The notes: generated by a model from the letters alone, not told the origin. Counted from the first letter of the stretch, positions 41,408 to 51,721 are shown. The stretch is 64,000 nucleotides of DNA from CAVVSD01 sp963757125 (GCA_963757125.1 CAVWQP010000004.1:1550001-1614000), one strand, 5' to 3'. Numbers and translations are program-made.

Positions 41408-42877
41408 GTGTTGCGCCGGGCTCTCGTTCTGACAGCCGTCGTCGTCGCCACGCTCGGGGGCGCCTACGGCGCTCTGGCGACGGTTCAGACGGAGAGCAAT
41501 CTCTCCGTCGGGACGGTGCGCCTCGACGTCGATCCGGGGCATCGTGGCGCGCTCGACATCTACGCGCCCCTCGTCGACTGGGGCGTGCGCTTCCGTGGCG
41601 TCCGCCTGCCGGTGCGGCTGAAGGTCGACGTGCGGTCGGTGGACCGCGACGCAGTCGTCAGGGTCGCGCAGGCGGGCAACCTCGACGTCGCGGCCGTCCG
41701 CACCGAGGCGACCCGCGCGGTCCGCAACTTCATCATCGTCCTGCTCGTGGCGATCCTGGTCGCCGGCTTCGCGCTCGGCGGGCTGGTGGCGCTCGCCGCG
41801 CGGCCGTACTCGCCCCTGCGCCTGCGGGTCACGCTCCCGGTGGCCGGCGGCACCGCGCTGCTCACGACGCTGCTCGTCGCGCTGCTGCTGCCGCCCTCGC
41901 TCAGCACGAACCCCAAGCCGCAGTACTACGCCAACGGCCCGGACATCCCGCGCGCGCTGCAGGCGCTGCAGACGCTCCGGCTCTCCGCGACGCGGCTCGA
42001 CGACGAGCTCGACACGCAGCTCGTCGGCCTGGCGCGCCTCGTCTCCGATCCGGCGAGCCGGCAGCCGCTCGACGGCCTTCCGCGGCTCACCGTCGCCTCG
42101 GACCTGCACACGAACGTCCTCGCCATCCCCGCGCTCGAGCGGGCGGCCAATCGCGGGCCGCTGTTCTTCGTCGGCGACCTCAGCGACTCCGGCTCGCCGC
42201 TGGAGGCCGACCTCATCGGCCGGATCGTCCACGCGGGCAGGCCGTTCGTCTACGTCGCCGGAAACCACGACTCGGACACGCTCGACGGCAGGCTCGCGCG
42301 CGCCGGCGCCGTCGTCCTCACGCGCCGCGGCCGCCTCATGCCCGACGGGAGCTACGGCCCCGTCGTCGTCAAGGAGGCGGGCCTGCGCGTCGCGGGCTAC
42401 GACGACCCGCTCGAGCGCCGCTCGGACGAGGGCTACCGCGACCACGGCGGGACGCCGTCGGTCCAGCAGCAGGCGGCGTTCCAGACGTGGTTCCAGACCG
42501 TCCGCGACAAGGTCGACGCGATCATGGTCCACAACCCGGCGGTCGCCCAGCTCGCGTTCGACGAGCTGCGCGCCGACCCGCCCAGGACGAGGCCGCTCGT
42601 CTTCTTCGTCGGCCACACGCACCACGCGCGGCTCGATCGCATCGGGTCCGTGACCGTCATCAACGGCGGCACCGTCGGCGGCGGCGGGGCGGCGAACGTG
42701 GAGGACGGCTCGCCGATCGGGATCGCCGCGATGACCTACCGCATCAAGCCGGAGTTCTCACCGCTCGCGGTCGACCTCGTGCAGATCGATCCGGGGACGG
42801 GCTCGGCGACGGCGAACCGGACGCGGCTCGACACCGAGCCGACGGAGGACGAGAGCGGCGGCGACGGCTCGAGCTAG
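41408..42877 (+). CDS. Membrane-anchored metallophosphoesterase
   Basis: About 489 residues from GTG 41408. Helix 1 (residues 4-24) and two more helices near residues 112-175 bracket an extracytoplasmic domain. The C-terminal 270 residues are a calcineurin-like phosphoesterase with ASDLHTN, FVGDLSDSG, YVAGNHDSD, MVHNP and VGHTHHARL metal-ligand motifs. Residues 25-110 (VRLDVDPGHRGALDIYAPL) match an N-terminal region seen in related actinobacterial proteins. The substrate is unknown. It is divergent from the protease gene and shares a CTAG stop with the NlpC-like gene. Confidence 0.87.
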   Translation: MLRRALVLTAVVVATLGGAYGALATVQTESNLSVGTVRLDVDPGHRGALDIYAPLVDWGVRFRGVRLPVRLKVDVRSVDRDAVVRVAQAGNLDVAAVRTEATRAVRNFIIVLLVAILVAGFALGGLVALAARPYSPLRLRVTLPVAGGTALLTTLLVALLLPPSLSTNPKPQYYANGPDIPRALQALQTLRLSATRLDDELDTQLVGLARLVSDPASRQPLDGLPRLTVASDLHTNVLAIPALERAANRGPLFFVGDLSDSGSPLEADLIGRIVHAGRPFVYVAGNHDSDTLDGRLARAGAVVLTRRGRLMPDGSYGPVVVKEAGLRVAGYDDPLERRSDEGYRDHGGTPSVQQQAAFQTWFQTVRDKVDAIMVHNPAVAQLAFDELRADPPRTRPLVFFVGHTHHARLDRIGSVTVINGGTVGGGGAANVEDGSPIGIAAMTYRIKPEFSPLAVDLVQIDPGTGSATANRTRLDTEPTEDESGGDGSS

Positions 42878-43620
42878 AGCCCGGCGGGATGGCGCGCGAC
42901 GAACCCGGCCGTGCTGCGGCCCGTCGCCTGCCAGCGCGAGCCCGTGACCCGGGTGCCGCCCGTGTCGAAGCGGACGCCGGCGACCTCGAGGAAGGTGTGT
43001 CCGGCGTTCGCCCACACGGTGACCCACTTGCCCTTGCCCGGCGAGCCCCAGCTCATGAGCCGGCCGGAGTCCAGGGGGCCCGCGAGCAGGCCTGCGGAGG
43101 CGAGCGCGAAGGAGACCGAGCCCGAGCAGTCGTAGCCGGTGTCCTGCCACTTGCCGTGGCCGCCGCCCCACTTGTAGGGGGTGCGGGCGATCGCGTTGCC
43201 CGACTCGATGATCGCCCGGACCTCGGCGGGGGCGTCGAAGGGCGGCAGCGCGATGCCGTTGTCGAGGACGTCGGCGGTCACGAGCGCCTCGTCGGCGCCG
43301 CTGGACTTCGACGCGCGCTCGCCGATGGCGGTGGGGTCGACGGTCTGGGTGGAGGCCTTCGGCCGCGTGGTGCGCTTCTTCGCGGCGGTCCGCACGGCGC
43401 GCTCCTCGGTGCGGGCCTGCGCCGCCTGCGCGCGCTCGAGGCGCTGCGCGGCCATCTCCAGCACCGGCGGGACCGGGAGCGGCGAGGGCACGGGGGCGAT
43501 GCGCGCGGTGGTCCGTGCGGCGGCCGGCGTGCCGGACGTCAGGACGCCCGCGCCCGTCGCCGCGACGGCGACCAGCGCGATGCCGGCGAGGAACGACCGA
43601 GAGGGGCGATGCAACCGCAT
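42874..43620 (-). CDS. Secreted NlpC/P60-like peptidoglycan hydrolase
   Basis: 248 residues from ATG 43620. Signal peptide or anchor at 8-28. A basic coiled-coil-like region follows (EMAAQRLERAQAAQARTEER, RTAAKKRTTRPK). The C40-type catalytic domain has PYKWGGGHG, YDCSGSVSFAL (Cys165) and AGHTFLEVAG (His208). The order Cys then His is normal for C40. The WQDTGYDCSG motif and short catalytic domain resemble actinobacterial endopeptidases that cleave peptidoglycan stem peptides. Shares CTAG (42874-42877) with the convergent phosphoesterase. Confidence 0.87.
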   Translation of the reverse strand: MRLHRPSRSFLAGIALVAVAATGAGVLTSGTPAAARTTARIAPVPSPLPVPPVLEMAAQRLERAQAAQARTEERAVRTAAKKRTTRPKASTQTVDPTAIGERASKSSGADEALVTADVLDNGIALPPFDAPAEVRAIIESGNAIARTPYKWGGGHGKWQDTGYDCSGSVSFALASAGLLAGPLDSGRLMSWGSPGKGKWVTVWANAGHTFLEVAGVRFDTGGTRVTGSRWQATGRSTAGFVARHPAGL

Positions 43621-43660
43621 GCCCCCCTTGGATCGGCAATCCATGGCAAACCCTGAGCGG

Positions 43661-44791
43661 CTAGCTCGTCGCCTCCGCGGGCTGCTTGCCGAGCGTGACC
43701 TGGACGGTCTTCGCCGAGCCGTCGCGCGTGACCGTCACGGCGACCTTCTGCCCGGGCGAGAGGCCCGAGATCGCGGAGGCGAGATCGTCGCCGCTGGAGA
43801 CCTCCGTGTCGCCCACCTTCGTGACGACGTCGCCGGCCTTCAGGCCCGCCTTGCCGGCCGGGCCGTCCGCCGCGACGGAGCCGAGCTTCGCGCCGCTCGT
43901 CCCGTCGGCGATGCCGACGCCGAGGTACGCGTGCTGGATCGTGCCGCCCTCGCTGAGCTGCCCGACGATCCGCTTCACCGTGCTCGACGGGATCGCGAAG
44001 CCGAGGCCGGTGCCGCCGGTCGTCTGGCCGGTCGCGCTCTGCGACCCGCCGTAGACCTGGGCGTTGACGCCGATGACCTGACCCTGGGCGTTGAGCAGCG
44101 GGCCACCGGAGTTGCCGGGGTTGAGCTCGGCGTCGGTCTGGATGGCGTCGGAGATGGAGAAGCCGTTCGGCGAGGTGATCTGACGGTGCAGCTGGGAGAT
44201 GACGCCGGTCGTCAGCGTGCCCTGCAGCTGGTAGGGGCTGCCGATCGCGTAGACGTCCTGGCCGATCGTGAGGCCGCTGTCGTCGCTCAGCGTCAGCGCG
44301 GGGAGGCTGTGCGAGCCCGGGTCGATGCGCAGGAGGGCGAGGTCGGTCGTCGCGTCCTTGCCGACGAGCGTCGCCTTGATGTCGGTGCCGTCCTGGAGCG
44401 TGACGGTGAGCTTGCTCGCGCCGTCGACGACGTGCTCGTTCGTGACGATGAGGCCCTTGGAGTCGACGACGAAGCCGGTGCCGGTCGCCTCGCCGGCGGA
44501 GCTCTGGCCGCCGCCGCCGAACGGCGACGTCGCGTCCTGGGTCGAGCTGCCCGTGGTGACCGCCGTGATCTGGACGACGCTGGGGGAGGCGTTGCGGTAG
44601 ACGGCGCTGGCGGTGCCGCTCGTCGTCGCGACGGAGGAGGCCGTGGCGCCGGTTGCAGCGGGTGCGGTGATCGTCGTCGTCGTGCTCGACGACCCGCCGT
44701 CCGCGACCGCGACGACGGCACCGCCGCCGACTGCGCCGCCGAGGACGGCGGCGCCGGCGAGGAGCGTTGCGGTGGACTTGCGAAGCAGCAT
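43661..44791 (-). CDS. HtrA/DegP-like serine protease with one PDZ domain
   Basis: A 376-residue protein. N-terminal hydrophobic segment 9-30 (membrane anchor or signal) followed by a Ser/Thr-rich linker. The protease domain has His120 (TNEHVV), Asp150 (TTDLALL) and Ser228 (GNSGGPL). The PDZ domain occupies about residues 285-370 (AYLGVGI, GPAGKAGLKAGDVVTKVGD). It handles misfolded envelope proteins. The single PDZ is usual for actinobacterial HtrA. The 105-base gap upstream (44792-44896) contains a perfect GC palindrome. Confidence 0.93.
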   Translation of the reverse strand: MLLRKSTATLLAGAAVLGGAVGGGAVVAVADGGSSSTTTTITAPAATGATASSVATTSGTASAVYRNASPSVVQITAVTTGSSTQDATSPFGGGGQSSAGEATGTGFVVDSKGLIVTNEHVVDGASKLTVTLQDGTDIKATLVGKDATTDLALLRIDPGSHSLPALTLSDDSGLTIGQDVYAIGSPYQLQGTLTTGVISQLHRQITSPNGFSISDAIQTDAELNPGNSGGPLLNAQGQVIGVNAQVYGGSQSATGQTTGGTGLGFAIPSSTVKRIVGQLSEGGTIQHAYLGVGIADGTSGAKLGSVAADGPAGKAGLKAGDVVTKVGDTEVSSGDDLASAISGLSPGQKVAVTVTRDGSAKTVQVTLGKQPAEATS

Positions 44792-44840
44792 CTGAGGGGG
44801 CCTCCGGGGAGTTCGGTCTGGCTGATCTGACCGACACGGT

Positions 44841-44852
44841 CCCCCCGGGGGG
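44841..44852. repeat. Perfect 12-bp GC palindrome upstream of htrA
   Basis: CCCCCCGGGGGG lies about 50 bases before the htrA start, between it and the acyl-CoA dehydrogenase stop. It may be an operator or a roadblock. There is no U-run, so it is not a canonical terminator for the acyl-CoA dehydrogenase gene. Confidence 0.35.
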
Positions 44853-44896
44853 TGAACGCCGCCTGAAGCGCCCCTGGGGCCTCCCTGAGAGCCGAC

Positions 44897-46105
44897 TCAG
44901 CTCCCGCTGTGCTTGCGCAGCTCGCCGCGCGCGATCGTCATCTTGTGGACCTCGTCGGGCCCGTCGGCCAGGCGCAGCGTCCTGATGTGCGCCCACATCC
45001 GAGCGAGCGGGAAGTCGTCGGAGACGCCGGCGCCGCCGTGCACCTGGATCGCCCGGTCGATGATCCGCAGGGCGATCTCCGGCGCCGCGACCTTGATGGC
45101 GGCGATCTCCGTGCGCGCGTGCTTGTTGCCGACCGTGTCCATGAGCCAGGCCGTCTTCAGCGTCAGCAGCCGGATCATCTCCAGCTCGATGCGCGCCTCG
45201 GCGATCCAGTCGCGGATGTTCGAGCGGCTCGCGACCGGCTCGCCGAACGTCACGCGCTCGGCCGCGCGGGCGCAGAGCAGCTCGAGGGCGCGCTCGGCGG
45301 CCCCGATCGTCCGCATGCAGTGGTGGATGCGCCCGGGGCCGAGGCGGGCCTGGCTGATGAGGAAGCCGTCGCCCTCGCCGGCGATGAGGTTCTCGGCGGG
45401 CACGCGGACGTCCTCGAAGAGGACCTCGCCGTGGCCGTCCTGGTCCTGGTAGCCGAAGACCGGCAGGCCGCGCTCGACCGTGACGCCCGGCGTGTCGCGC
45501 GGGACGAGCACCATGCTCTGCTGGCGATGCCGCGGGGCCTCCGGCGCGGTCTTGCCCATCACGATGAGGATCCGGTTGTGCGGGTGCAGCGCCCCGGTCG
45601 TCCACCACTTGCGGCCGTTGAGGACGTACTCGCCGCCGTCGCGCTCGATGCGCATCTGGATGTTCGTCGCGTCCGAGCTGGCGACGTCGGGCTCGGTCAT
45701 CGCGAAGCTCGAGCGGATCTCCCCGTCGAGCAGGGGGCGCAGCCAGCGGTCCTGCTGCTCGGGCGTGCCGAACTGCGTCAGGACCTCCATGTTGCCCGTG
45801 TCCGGGGCGTTGCAGTTGCACGCCTCCGGCCCGATCGGGCTGCGGCCCATGATCTCCGCGAGCGGCGCGTAGTCGACGTTGGAGAGCCCCGCGCCCCAGC
45901 GCTCGTCCGGGTGGAAGAGGTTCCAGAGCCCGAGGTCGCGGGCCGTGGCCTTGAGCTCCTCCATGACCGCCGGCTGGTGGTGCGGGTCACCGGACTCGGC
46001 GAGCTGACGCTCGTACACGGCCTCGGCGGGGAGGACGTGCGTGTCCGTGAAGTCCTGCAGGCGCGCCCGCATCTCGCGGGCGCGCTCGCTCTCCTCGAAG
46101 TCCAT
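44897..46105 (-). CDS. Acyl-CoA dehydrogenase
   Basis: A 402-residue protein of the full family length. N-terminal helical domain (MDFEESERAREMRARLQDF), the FAD/substrate segment SSFAMTEPDVASSDATNI, GRKWWTTGA, and the C-terminal domain with IQVHGGAGVSDDFPLARMW and ADGPDEVHKMTIA. Close to the long-chain ACAD10/11-type subgroup found in actinobacteria. It oxidises acyl-CoA to enoyl-CoA with electron transfer to ETF. The catalytic base was not identified by motif alone. Confidence 0.92.
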   Translation of the reverse strand: MDFEESERAREMRARLQDFTDTHVLPAEAVYERQLAESGDPHHQPAVMEELKATARDLGLWNLFHPDERWGAGLSNVDYAPLAEIMGRSPIGPEACNCNAPDTGNMEVLTQFGTPEQQDRWLRPLLDGEIRSSFAMTEPDVASSDATNIQMRIERDGGEYVLNGRKWWTTGALHPHNRILIVMGKTAPEAPRHRQQSMVLVPRDTPGVTVERGLPVFGYQDQDGHGEVLFEDVRVPAENLIAGEGDGFLISQARLGPGRIHHCMRTIGAAERALELLCARAAERVTFGEPVASRSNIRDWIAEARIELEMIRLLTLKTAWLMDTVGNKHARTEIAAIKVAAPEIALRIIDRAIQVHGGAGVSDDFPLARMWAHIRTLRLADGPDEVHKMTIARGELRKHSGS

Positions 46106-46139
46106 GCCGGGATGATGCCCGGCAGGACGGTCCGGCGGC

Positions 46140-47346
<1,207 letters not shown>

Positions 47347-47489
47347 GGAAAAGGCTCCTACGCGGCATGCGTGCCGCAGACGTTGTCGGGAGGCGACGGC
47401 TGACCCGAAACCACGTCTGACGCGGGACCTGAGCGAGCATGCCTCGCGGCCGACGTCGTCGACCGCCTCTCTAGAGTAGCGGCCCGCCT

Positions 47490-47678
47490 GTGGCCGCCCC
47501 CGCCGAACCCCAGACCTCGTCCGCCCGCGCCTGGGTCGCGTGCGGGCTCATCGTGCTCGCCGCGGTCGTGCTCGTGGTCGGGCTGCTGATGCTCGACAGC
47601 GAGGTGACGTGGTCGCTCGCGTGGGTCGTCGGGCCCGCCGCCGTGCTCGTCGCGGCGGCCGCCGTCGTGGGCACCTAG
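47490..47678 (+). CDS. Small two-helix membrane protein
   Basis: A 62-residue protein from GTG 47490: a short polar start (AAPAEPQTSSARAW) then two hydrophobic helices (about 17-34 and 42-61) joined by LDSEVTWS. No family recognised. It is divergent from the helicase and shares CTAG (47675-47678) with the stop of the response regulator, which supports this reading frame as genuine. Confidence 0.55.
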   Translation: MAAPAEPQTSSARAWVACGLIVLAAVVLVVGLLMLDSEVTWSLAWVVGPAAVLVAAAAVVGT

Positions 47679-48325
47679 CCGAGCAGCCCGCGCCGGATCG
47701 CCGTGGCCACCGCGGCCGCGCGGTCGGAGACCCCGAGCTTCCCGTAGATGTTGTGGAGGTGCGTCTTCACCGTCGTCACGCCGAGGACGAGCTCCTTGGC
47801 GATCTCCGGCGCGGACTTGCCCTCGGCCGTCAGGCGCAGGACCTCCAGCTCACGCGCGGTGAGCACGGGCTGGTCGCCCGTCGCCTGGCGGGCGCGGATC
47901 TCCTCCGCGAGCCCGGCCTGCATCGAGGGTGGAATCACGGTCTCGCCGCGCGCCACGGCCTCGATCGTGCTCAGGAGCGTGCTCGCGCTGGACACCTTGG
48001 AGAGGTACGCCCGCGCGCCCGCGGCGATCGCGCGGTAGACCATCGCGCGGTCCTCGGAGGCGGAGACGATCACGACGCGGGTGTCGAGCGCGTCGGGCTT
48101 GAGCAGCTCGAGCACGGCGATCCCGTCCAGGTCCGGCAGCCCCAGGTCGACGAGCGCCACGTCCGGCTTCAGGCGGCGGATCTCGTCGAGCGCGTCGCGG
48201 GCGAGCTCGACCCGGGCGACGAGCTCGAGCCACGGGGCGGTGCTGACCGCGCGAGCCACGCCCTCGTGGTACAGCGGGTGGTCGTCCGCCACGAGCAGCC
48301 GCGTGCGCTTGCCCACAGCGGTCAC
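47675..48325 (-). CDS. NarL/LuxR-family response regulator
   Basis: 216 residues from GTG 48325, which overlaps the kinase TGA (GTGA). The receiver domain has LLVADDHPLYHEGV, phospho-acceptor Asp in VALVDLGLPDLDG and SKVSSASTLL (conserved Lys). The C-terminal LuxR helix-turn-helix has LTARELEVLRLTAEGKSAPEI and VKTHLHNIYGKL. It is cotranscribed with the hybrid kinase and presumably receives its phosphate. Target genes are unknown. The nearby 24-bp palindrome upstream of the kinase is a candidate site. Confidence 0.9.
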   Translation of the reverse strand: MTAVGKRTRLLVADDHPLYHEGVARAVSTAPWLELVARVELARDALDEIRRLKPDVALVDLGLPDLDGIAVLELLKPDALDTRVVIVSASEDRAMVYRAIAAGARAYLSKVSSASTLLSTIEAVARGETVIPPSMQAGLAEEIRARQATGDQPVLTARELEVLRLTAEGKSAPEIAKELVLGVTTVKTHLHNIYGKLGVSDRAAAVATAIRRGLLG

Positions 48326-50148
48326 CGGTGGAGCGCGGTCTTCACCGCGCGCAGGAAGACCGGGACGTCGATCGGCTTGGTGACGTAGTCGATCGCGCCG
48401 GCCAGCTTGAGGCGCTCGATCTGGTCGCGGGTGGCGTCGGCCGAGAGCACGATCACCGGGATGTCGGCGGTGCGCGGATCGGCGCGCAGGCGCCGCAGCA
48501 CCTCGTCGCCGTCGAGGTCCGGCAGGTGGAGGTCGAGGAGGACGAGGTCGGGGTGGTGACGGGCCGCCAGCTCGATGCCGACGCGACCCTGCACCGCGGA
48601 GACAACCTGGACGTCGCCGACCCGCCCGAAGAGGCCGCTGATGAGGTCGAGGTTCGCCAGGTTGTCCTCGACGTACAGCACGGTGCCGCTGAGGGCTCCG
48701 ACGGCCTCCAGCGGGTCCGCGTCGCGCAGCGCGAAGTACCCCGACGCGGGCACGGTGTCCGCGGCGGCCAGCGGGAGGTCGACGTGGAAGACGGTTCCCT
48801 CGGCGGGGTCGGAGCGCTCGATGCCGATCGTCCCGCCCATCTCCTCGATCAGGCTCCTGGAGAGCGTCAGCCCGAGCCCCGTCCCCTCCGTCGCCGTCCG
48901 GTCGGCCCCGACCCGCTCGAACGGCATGAACACCGTCTCCAGGGAGTCCGGCGGGATGCCGCACCCGGTGTCCGCGATGCAGAGCCGCAGGCGGGCGCCC
49001 GGGACGTCGCGGAACGAGATCCGCACGCTGCCTCCGACGCGGTTGTACTTGATCGCGTTGGAGAGGACGTTGAGCAGCACCTGCGTGAGCCGCTGCGGGT
49101 CGGCGAGCACGCACCGGTACAGGCCGCCGTGGAGGTCCTGCACGATGTCGATCCGGCGTTCCTCCGCGAGCGGGCGCAGCAGCTCCACCGCGTCGATCAA
49201 CGGGCGGCAGACATCCACCGGCTCGACCTCGTGCCTGGCGCCGTGCGCCTCGATGCGCGAGATCTCGAGCACCTCGTTGATGAGCGCCAGCAGATGCCGG
49301 CCGGCCATCACGATCCGGTCGACGGACTCGCGCCTCGGACCGGGCGGGACCTGGAGCTGCAGCAGCTGGCCGAAGCCCAGGATCGAGTTGAGCGGCGTCC
49401 TGAGCTCGTGGCTCATCCGGGAGAGGAACTGGCTCTTGGCCTCGTTGGCCCGCTCCGCCTCGTCCTTCGCGCGCCGCGCGAGCAGCTCCTCGCGCCGGCG
49501 GAGGCTGATGTCGGTGGAGATGCCGCCGACGGCGTAGATGTCGCCGTCGACGTCGAAGAGCGGGAACTTGAGCGTCAGCCAGGCGCCGCCGTCCGCGCGC
49601 GGCTCCTCGAACTCCATCGGAACGCCGGTCCCGAGCACCTTCGCGTCGTTCGCGGAGTAGATCTCGGCGATGTGCGGCGGGAAGAAGTCGATGTTCGTGC
49701 ACAGCGGCGCGTCGAAGCGGCTGATGCCGAACATCTCCTCGAAGTGGCGGTTCACGAGGATGTAGGAGCCGTCCGTCGCCTTGATGTAGATCAGCGTGTT
49801 GACGTTGTCGACGAGGTCCTGAACGCGCTTCTCGCTCTCGCGCAACGCCCGCTCGGTCTCCAGCGCCACGGGCTCCTCGGTGATCTGCAGCAGCACGAGG
49901 CGGGAGTCGTCCTCGTCGGCCAGCGGCGACAGGTGGACGAGCATGCGCCTCGCGCGGCCGTCGGTCGCGGTGCACAACGCGGAGATCGAGGTCGGGCTCC
50001 CTCGCCGCACCAGGCTGTCGATCGCCTCGTCGACCTGCTCGACGACGTCGCCCGCCGGCGAGCAGCGCAGCGCGCCCGCCTCGGCTCCGATCGTCGTGCA
50101 GAAGGCGCGGTTGACGTCGTGCAGGACCCCTGGCTCGCCGGGACGCAC
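48322..50148 (-). CDS. Hybrid sensor histidine kinase (PAS-HisKA-HATPase-REC)
   Basis: 608 residues from GTG 50148. Two PAS-like regions (about 1-100, and 115-235 with NVNTLIYIKATDGSYILVN). HisKA follows with FLSRMSHELRTPLNSILGFG (phospho-His). HATPase motifs: NVLSNAIKYN, DTGCGIPPDS, GTGLGLTLSRS. The C-terminal receiver has VLYVEDNLANLDL and DLVLLDLHLPDLDGDE. No membrane helices, so a cytosolic sensor. The same frame continues upstream of 50148 for about 30 codons with protein-like content but no ATG, GTG or TTG, so the N-terminus may be longer. Confidence 0.9.
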   Translation of the reverse strand: MRPGEPGVLHDVNRAFCTTIGAEAGALRCSPAGDVVEQVDEAIDSLVRRGSPTSISALCTATDGRARRMLVHLSPLADEDDSRLVLLQITEEPVALETERALRESEKRVQDLVDNVNTLIYIKATDGSYILVNRHFEEMFGISRFDAPLCTNIDFFPPHIAEIYSANDAKVLGTGVPMEFEEPRADGGAWLTLKFPLFDVDGDIYAVGGISTDISLRRREELLARRAKDEAERANEAKSQFLSRMSHELRTPLNSILGFGQLLQLQVPPGPRRESVDRIVMAGRHLLALINEVLEISRIEAHGARHEVEPVDVCRPLIDAVELLRPLAEERRIDIVQDLHGGLYRCVLADPQRLTQVLLNVLSNAIKYNRVGGSVRISFRDVPGARLRLCIADTGCGIPPDSLETVFMPFERVGADRTATEGTGLGLTLSRSLIEEMGGTIGIERSDPAEGTVFHVDLPLAAADTVPASGYFALRDADPLEAVGALSGTVLYVEDNLANLDLISGLFGRVGDVQVVSAVQGRVGIELAARHHPDLVLLDLHLPDLDGDEVLRRLRADPRTADIPVIVLSADATRDQIERLKLAGAIDYVTKPIDVPVFLRAVKTALHR

Positions 50149-50292
50149 GCGGACGATCGCGGCGGGAACGCCCGCCTCGAAGAAGGCCGCGTCGGCGATC
50201 GTCGCACTGCTCTTGGCGCGCCAGGCCTCGATGACGGCACGCTACACCGCGCCGCGCGTGACGGACCGGCGCTCGGGCGGTCGATGGATGGC

Positions 50293-50316
50293 CGCATCCT
50301 CCGATCGGAGGATGCG
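50293..50316. promoter_or_regulatory. Perfect 24-bp palindrome between divergent kinase and sigma-factor genes
   Basis: Arm CGCATCCTCCGA is followed immediately by its exact reverse complement, with no spacer. The site sits 145 bases upstream of the kinase GTG and 100 bases upstream of the ECF sigma start. A similar half-site (GCGATCCTCCG) recurs just before the sigma gene, near 50396. Length and symmetry suit a dimeric regulator. A hairpin in RNA is possible but has no loop. The 267-base gap (50149-50415) holds no other evident feature. Confidence 0.65.
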
Positions 50317-50415
50317 CAGGTTCCACCGACGTCTCGTGCAGCAGCACGATGGTGGCGAGGGCCGGCCGGCAGGAGGCTGCGCTGCATGCGTAGGTGCGAT
50401 CCTCCGCCGGGGCTG

Positions 50416-50898
50416 ATGGCGGACATCGAGACGGCGTACACGGAGCGCTACGCGGCGTTCCATCGCGTGGCGAGCGCGATCGTGGGGGACCCCGAGCTCG
50501 GTCGCGACGCCGTGCAGGACGGCTTCGCGCGGGCGATCCACCGTCACCGCGACTTCCGCGGCGACGGCTCGCTGGAGGGATGGCTCTGGCGGACGGTCGT
50601 CAACGTCGCTCGCGACCTCCGCCGATCGCGGCGCAACCTGACCTTCGTGGACGAGGTCCCGGACCGTGCCGCCGTCGACGGCGACGTGTGGGAGGACTCG
50701 CTCGGCGACATCCGCGCGTGCGTCGCGGCCCTGCCCGAGCGGCAGCGGCTCGTCCTGTTCCTGCGCTACTTCGTCGACCTGTCCTACGCCGAGATCGCGG
50801 AGGCGCTGGAGATCCGCGTCGGCACGGTGAGCGCCACGCTCAGCTGCGCTCACCGGGGCCTCCGCAAGGCCCCGGTCCTGAGCGAACTGGCTGCTTGA
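50416..50898 (+). CDS. ECF RNA polymerase sigma factor
   Basis: 160 residues from ATG 50416 (an in-frame ATG at 50386 is possible). Region 2: RVASAIVGDPELGRDAVQDGFARAI, SLEGWLWRTVVNVARDLRR. Region 4: LPERQRLVLFLRYFVDLSYAEIAEALEIRVGTVSATLS. It is of minimal ECF length with no extra domain. The TGA overlaps the TTG start of the ABC ATPase gene (TTGA). A possible anti-sigma fragment follows that gene at 51722. Confidence 0.9.
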   Translation: MADIETAYTERYAAFHRVASAIVGDPELGRDAVQDGFARAIHRHRDFRGDGSLEGWLWRTVVNVARDLRRSRRNLTFVDEVPDRAAVDGDVWEDSLGDIRACVAALPERQRLVLFLRYFVDLSYAEIAEALEIRVGTVSATLSCAHRGLRKAPVLSELAA

Positions 50899-51689
50899 GC
50901 GCCGACGCGCCACCGGTCCTCGAGCTCGACGGCGTGGCGGTCGCCGGGAACGGCGGCCCGCCGCGCCTGCAGGACGTGACGTGGCGGGTCCGCGAGGGGG
51001 AGCACTGGGCCGTCCTCGGCGCGAACGGCGCCGGGAAGTCGACGCTGCTCGACGTCGTGGCGGGCAAGGTGCCGGTGACGCAGGGGAGCGTCGCGGTGCT
51101 GGGGTCCGAGCTCGGCGCGCCGGGCATGCGCGACCCCAGGCGCCACCTGGGTGTGATCGACGCGACGCCGCAGCCGTTCGCGCGCAGCATGCGGCCGATC
51201 GACGTCGTCCTCAACGGCGTCGGCGGCTCGGTCGCCGAGCAGGGGCGGCGCGCGTCGGCGGACGAGCGCGACCGGGCGCTCGAGCTGCTCGGCACGCTCG
51301 GGTGCGCCGCGTTCCTGGACCGTCGCTTCGAGGACTGCTCACGCGGTGAGCGCCAGCGCGTCCTCGTCGCCCGCGCGCTGATCCGGCGGCCCCGGATCCT
51401 GACGTTCGACGAGCCGACCACCGCGCTCGATCTCCCGGGGCGCGAGACGTTCCTCGAGGCGCTCGCCGCGGTCGCGCGCGACCAGCCCGGCCTCGCGACG
51501 GTGACCGTCACCCACCACGTCGAGGAGCTGCCCGCCTCGACGACGCACGCGCTGCTGCTGCGCGGCGGCCGGGTGACCGATCAGGGCGACGCCATGCGGA
51601 CGCTGAGCGGTCCCCGTCTCTCGGCGTGCTTCGAGCTTCCGCTCGCCGTGCGGCGAGCCGGCGGCCGCTGGTTCGCTCGCGCGCGATAA
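50895..51689 (+). CDS. ABC transporter ATP-binding protein (single)
   Basis: 264 residues from TTG 50895, coupled to the sigma factor gene. Walker A GANGAGKSTLLD, signature SRGERQRVLVARAL, Walker B ILTFDEPTTALD, switch VTHHVEEL. The family resembles ModF/YheS-like or iron-type ATPases with a short helical insert (MRPIDVVLNGVG). There is no permease gene beside it, so the partner is encoded elsewhere or the protein has a non-transport role. Confidence 0.85.
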   Translation: MSADAPPVLELDGVAVAGNGGPPRLQDVTWRVREGEHWAVLGANGAGKSTLLDVVAGKVPVTQGSVAVLGSELGAPGMRDPRRHLGVIDATPQPFARSMRPIDVVLNGVGGSVAEQGRRASADERDRALELLGTLGCAAFLDRRFEDCSRGERQRVLVARALIRRPRILTFDEPTTALDLPGRETFLEALAAVARDQPGLATVTVTHHVEELPASTTHALLLRGGRVTDQGDAMRTLSGPRLSACFELPLAVRRAGGRWFARAR

Positions 51690-51721
51690 ACAAGGAGCCG
51701 CCGTGGGCCGTCTTGTGGGTG

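Noticed and set aside
44841..44852. CCCCCCGGGGGG as a rho-independent terminator
   Set aside because: No loop and no downstream T-run; kept only as a palindrome.
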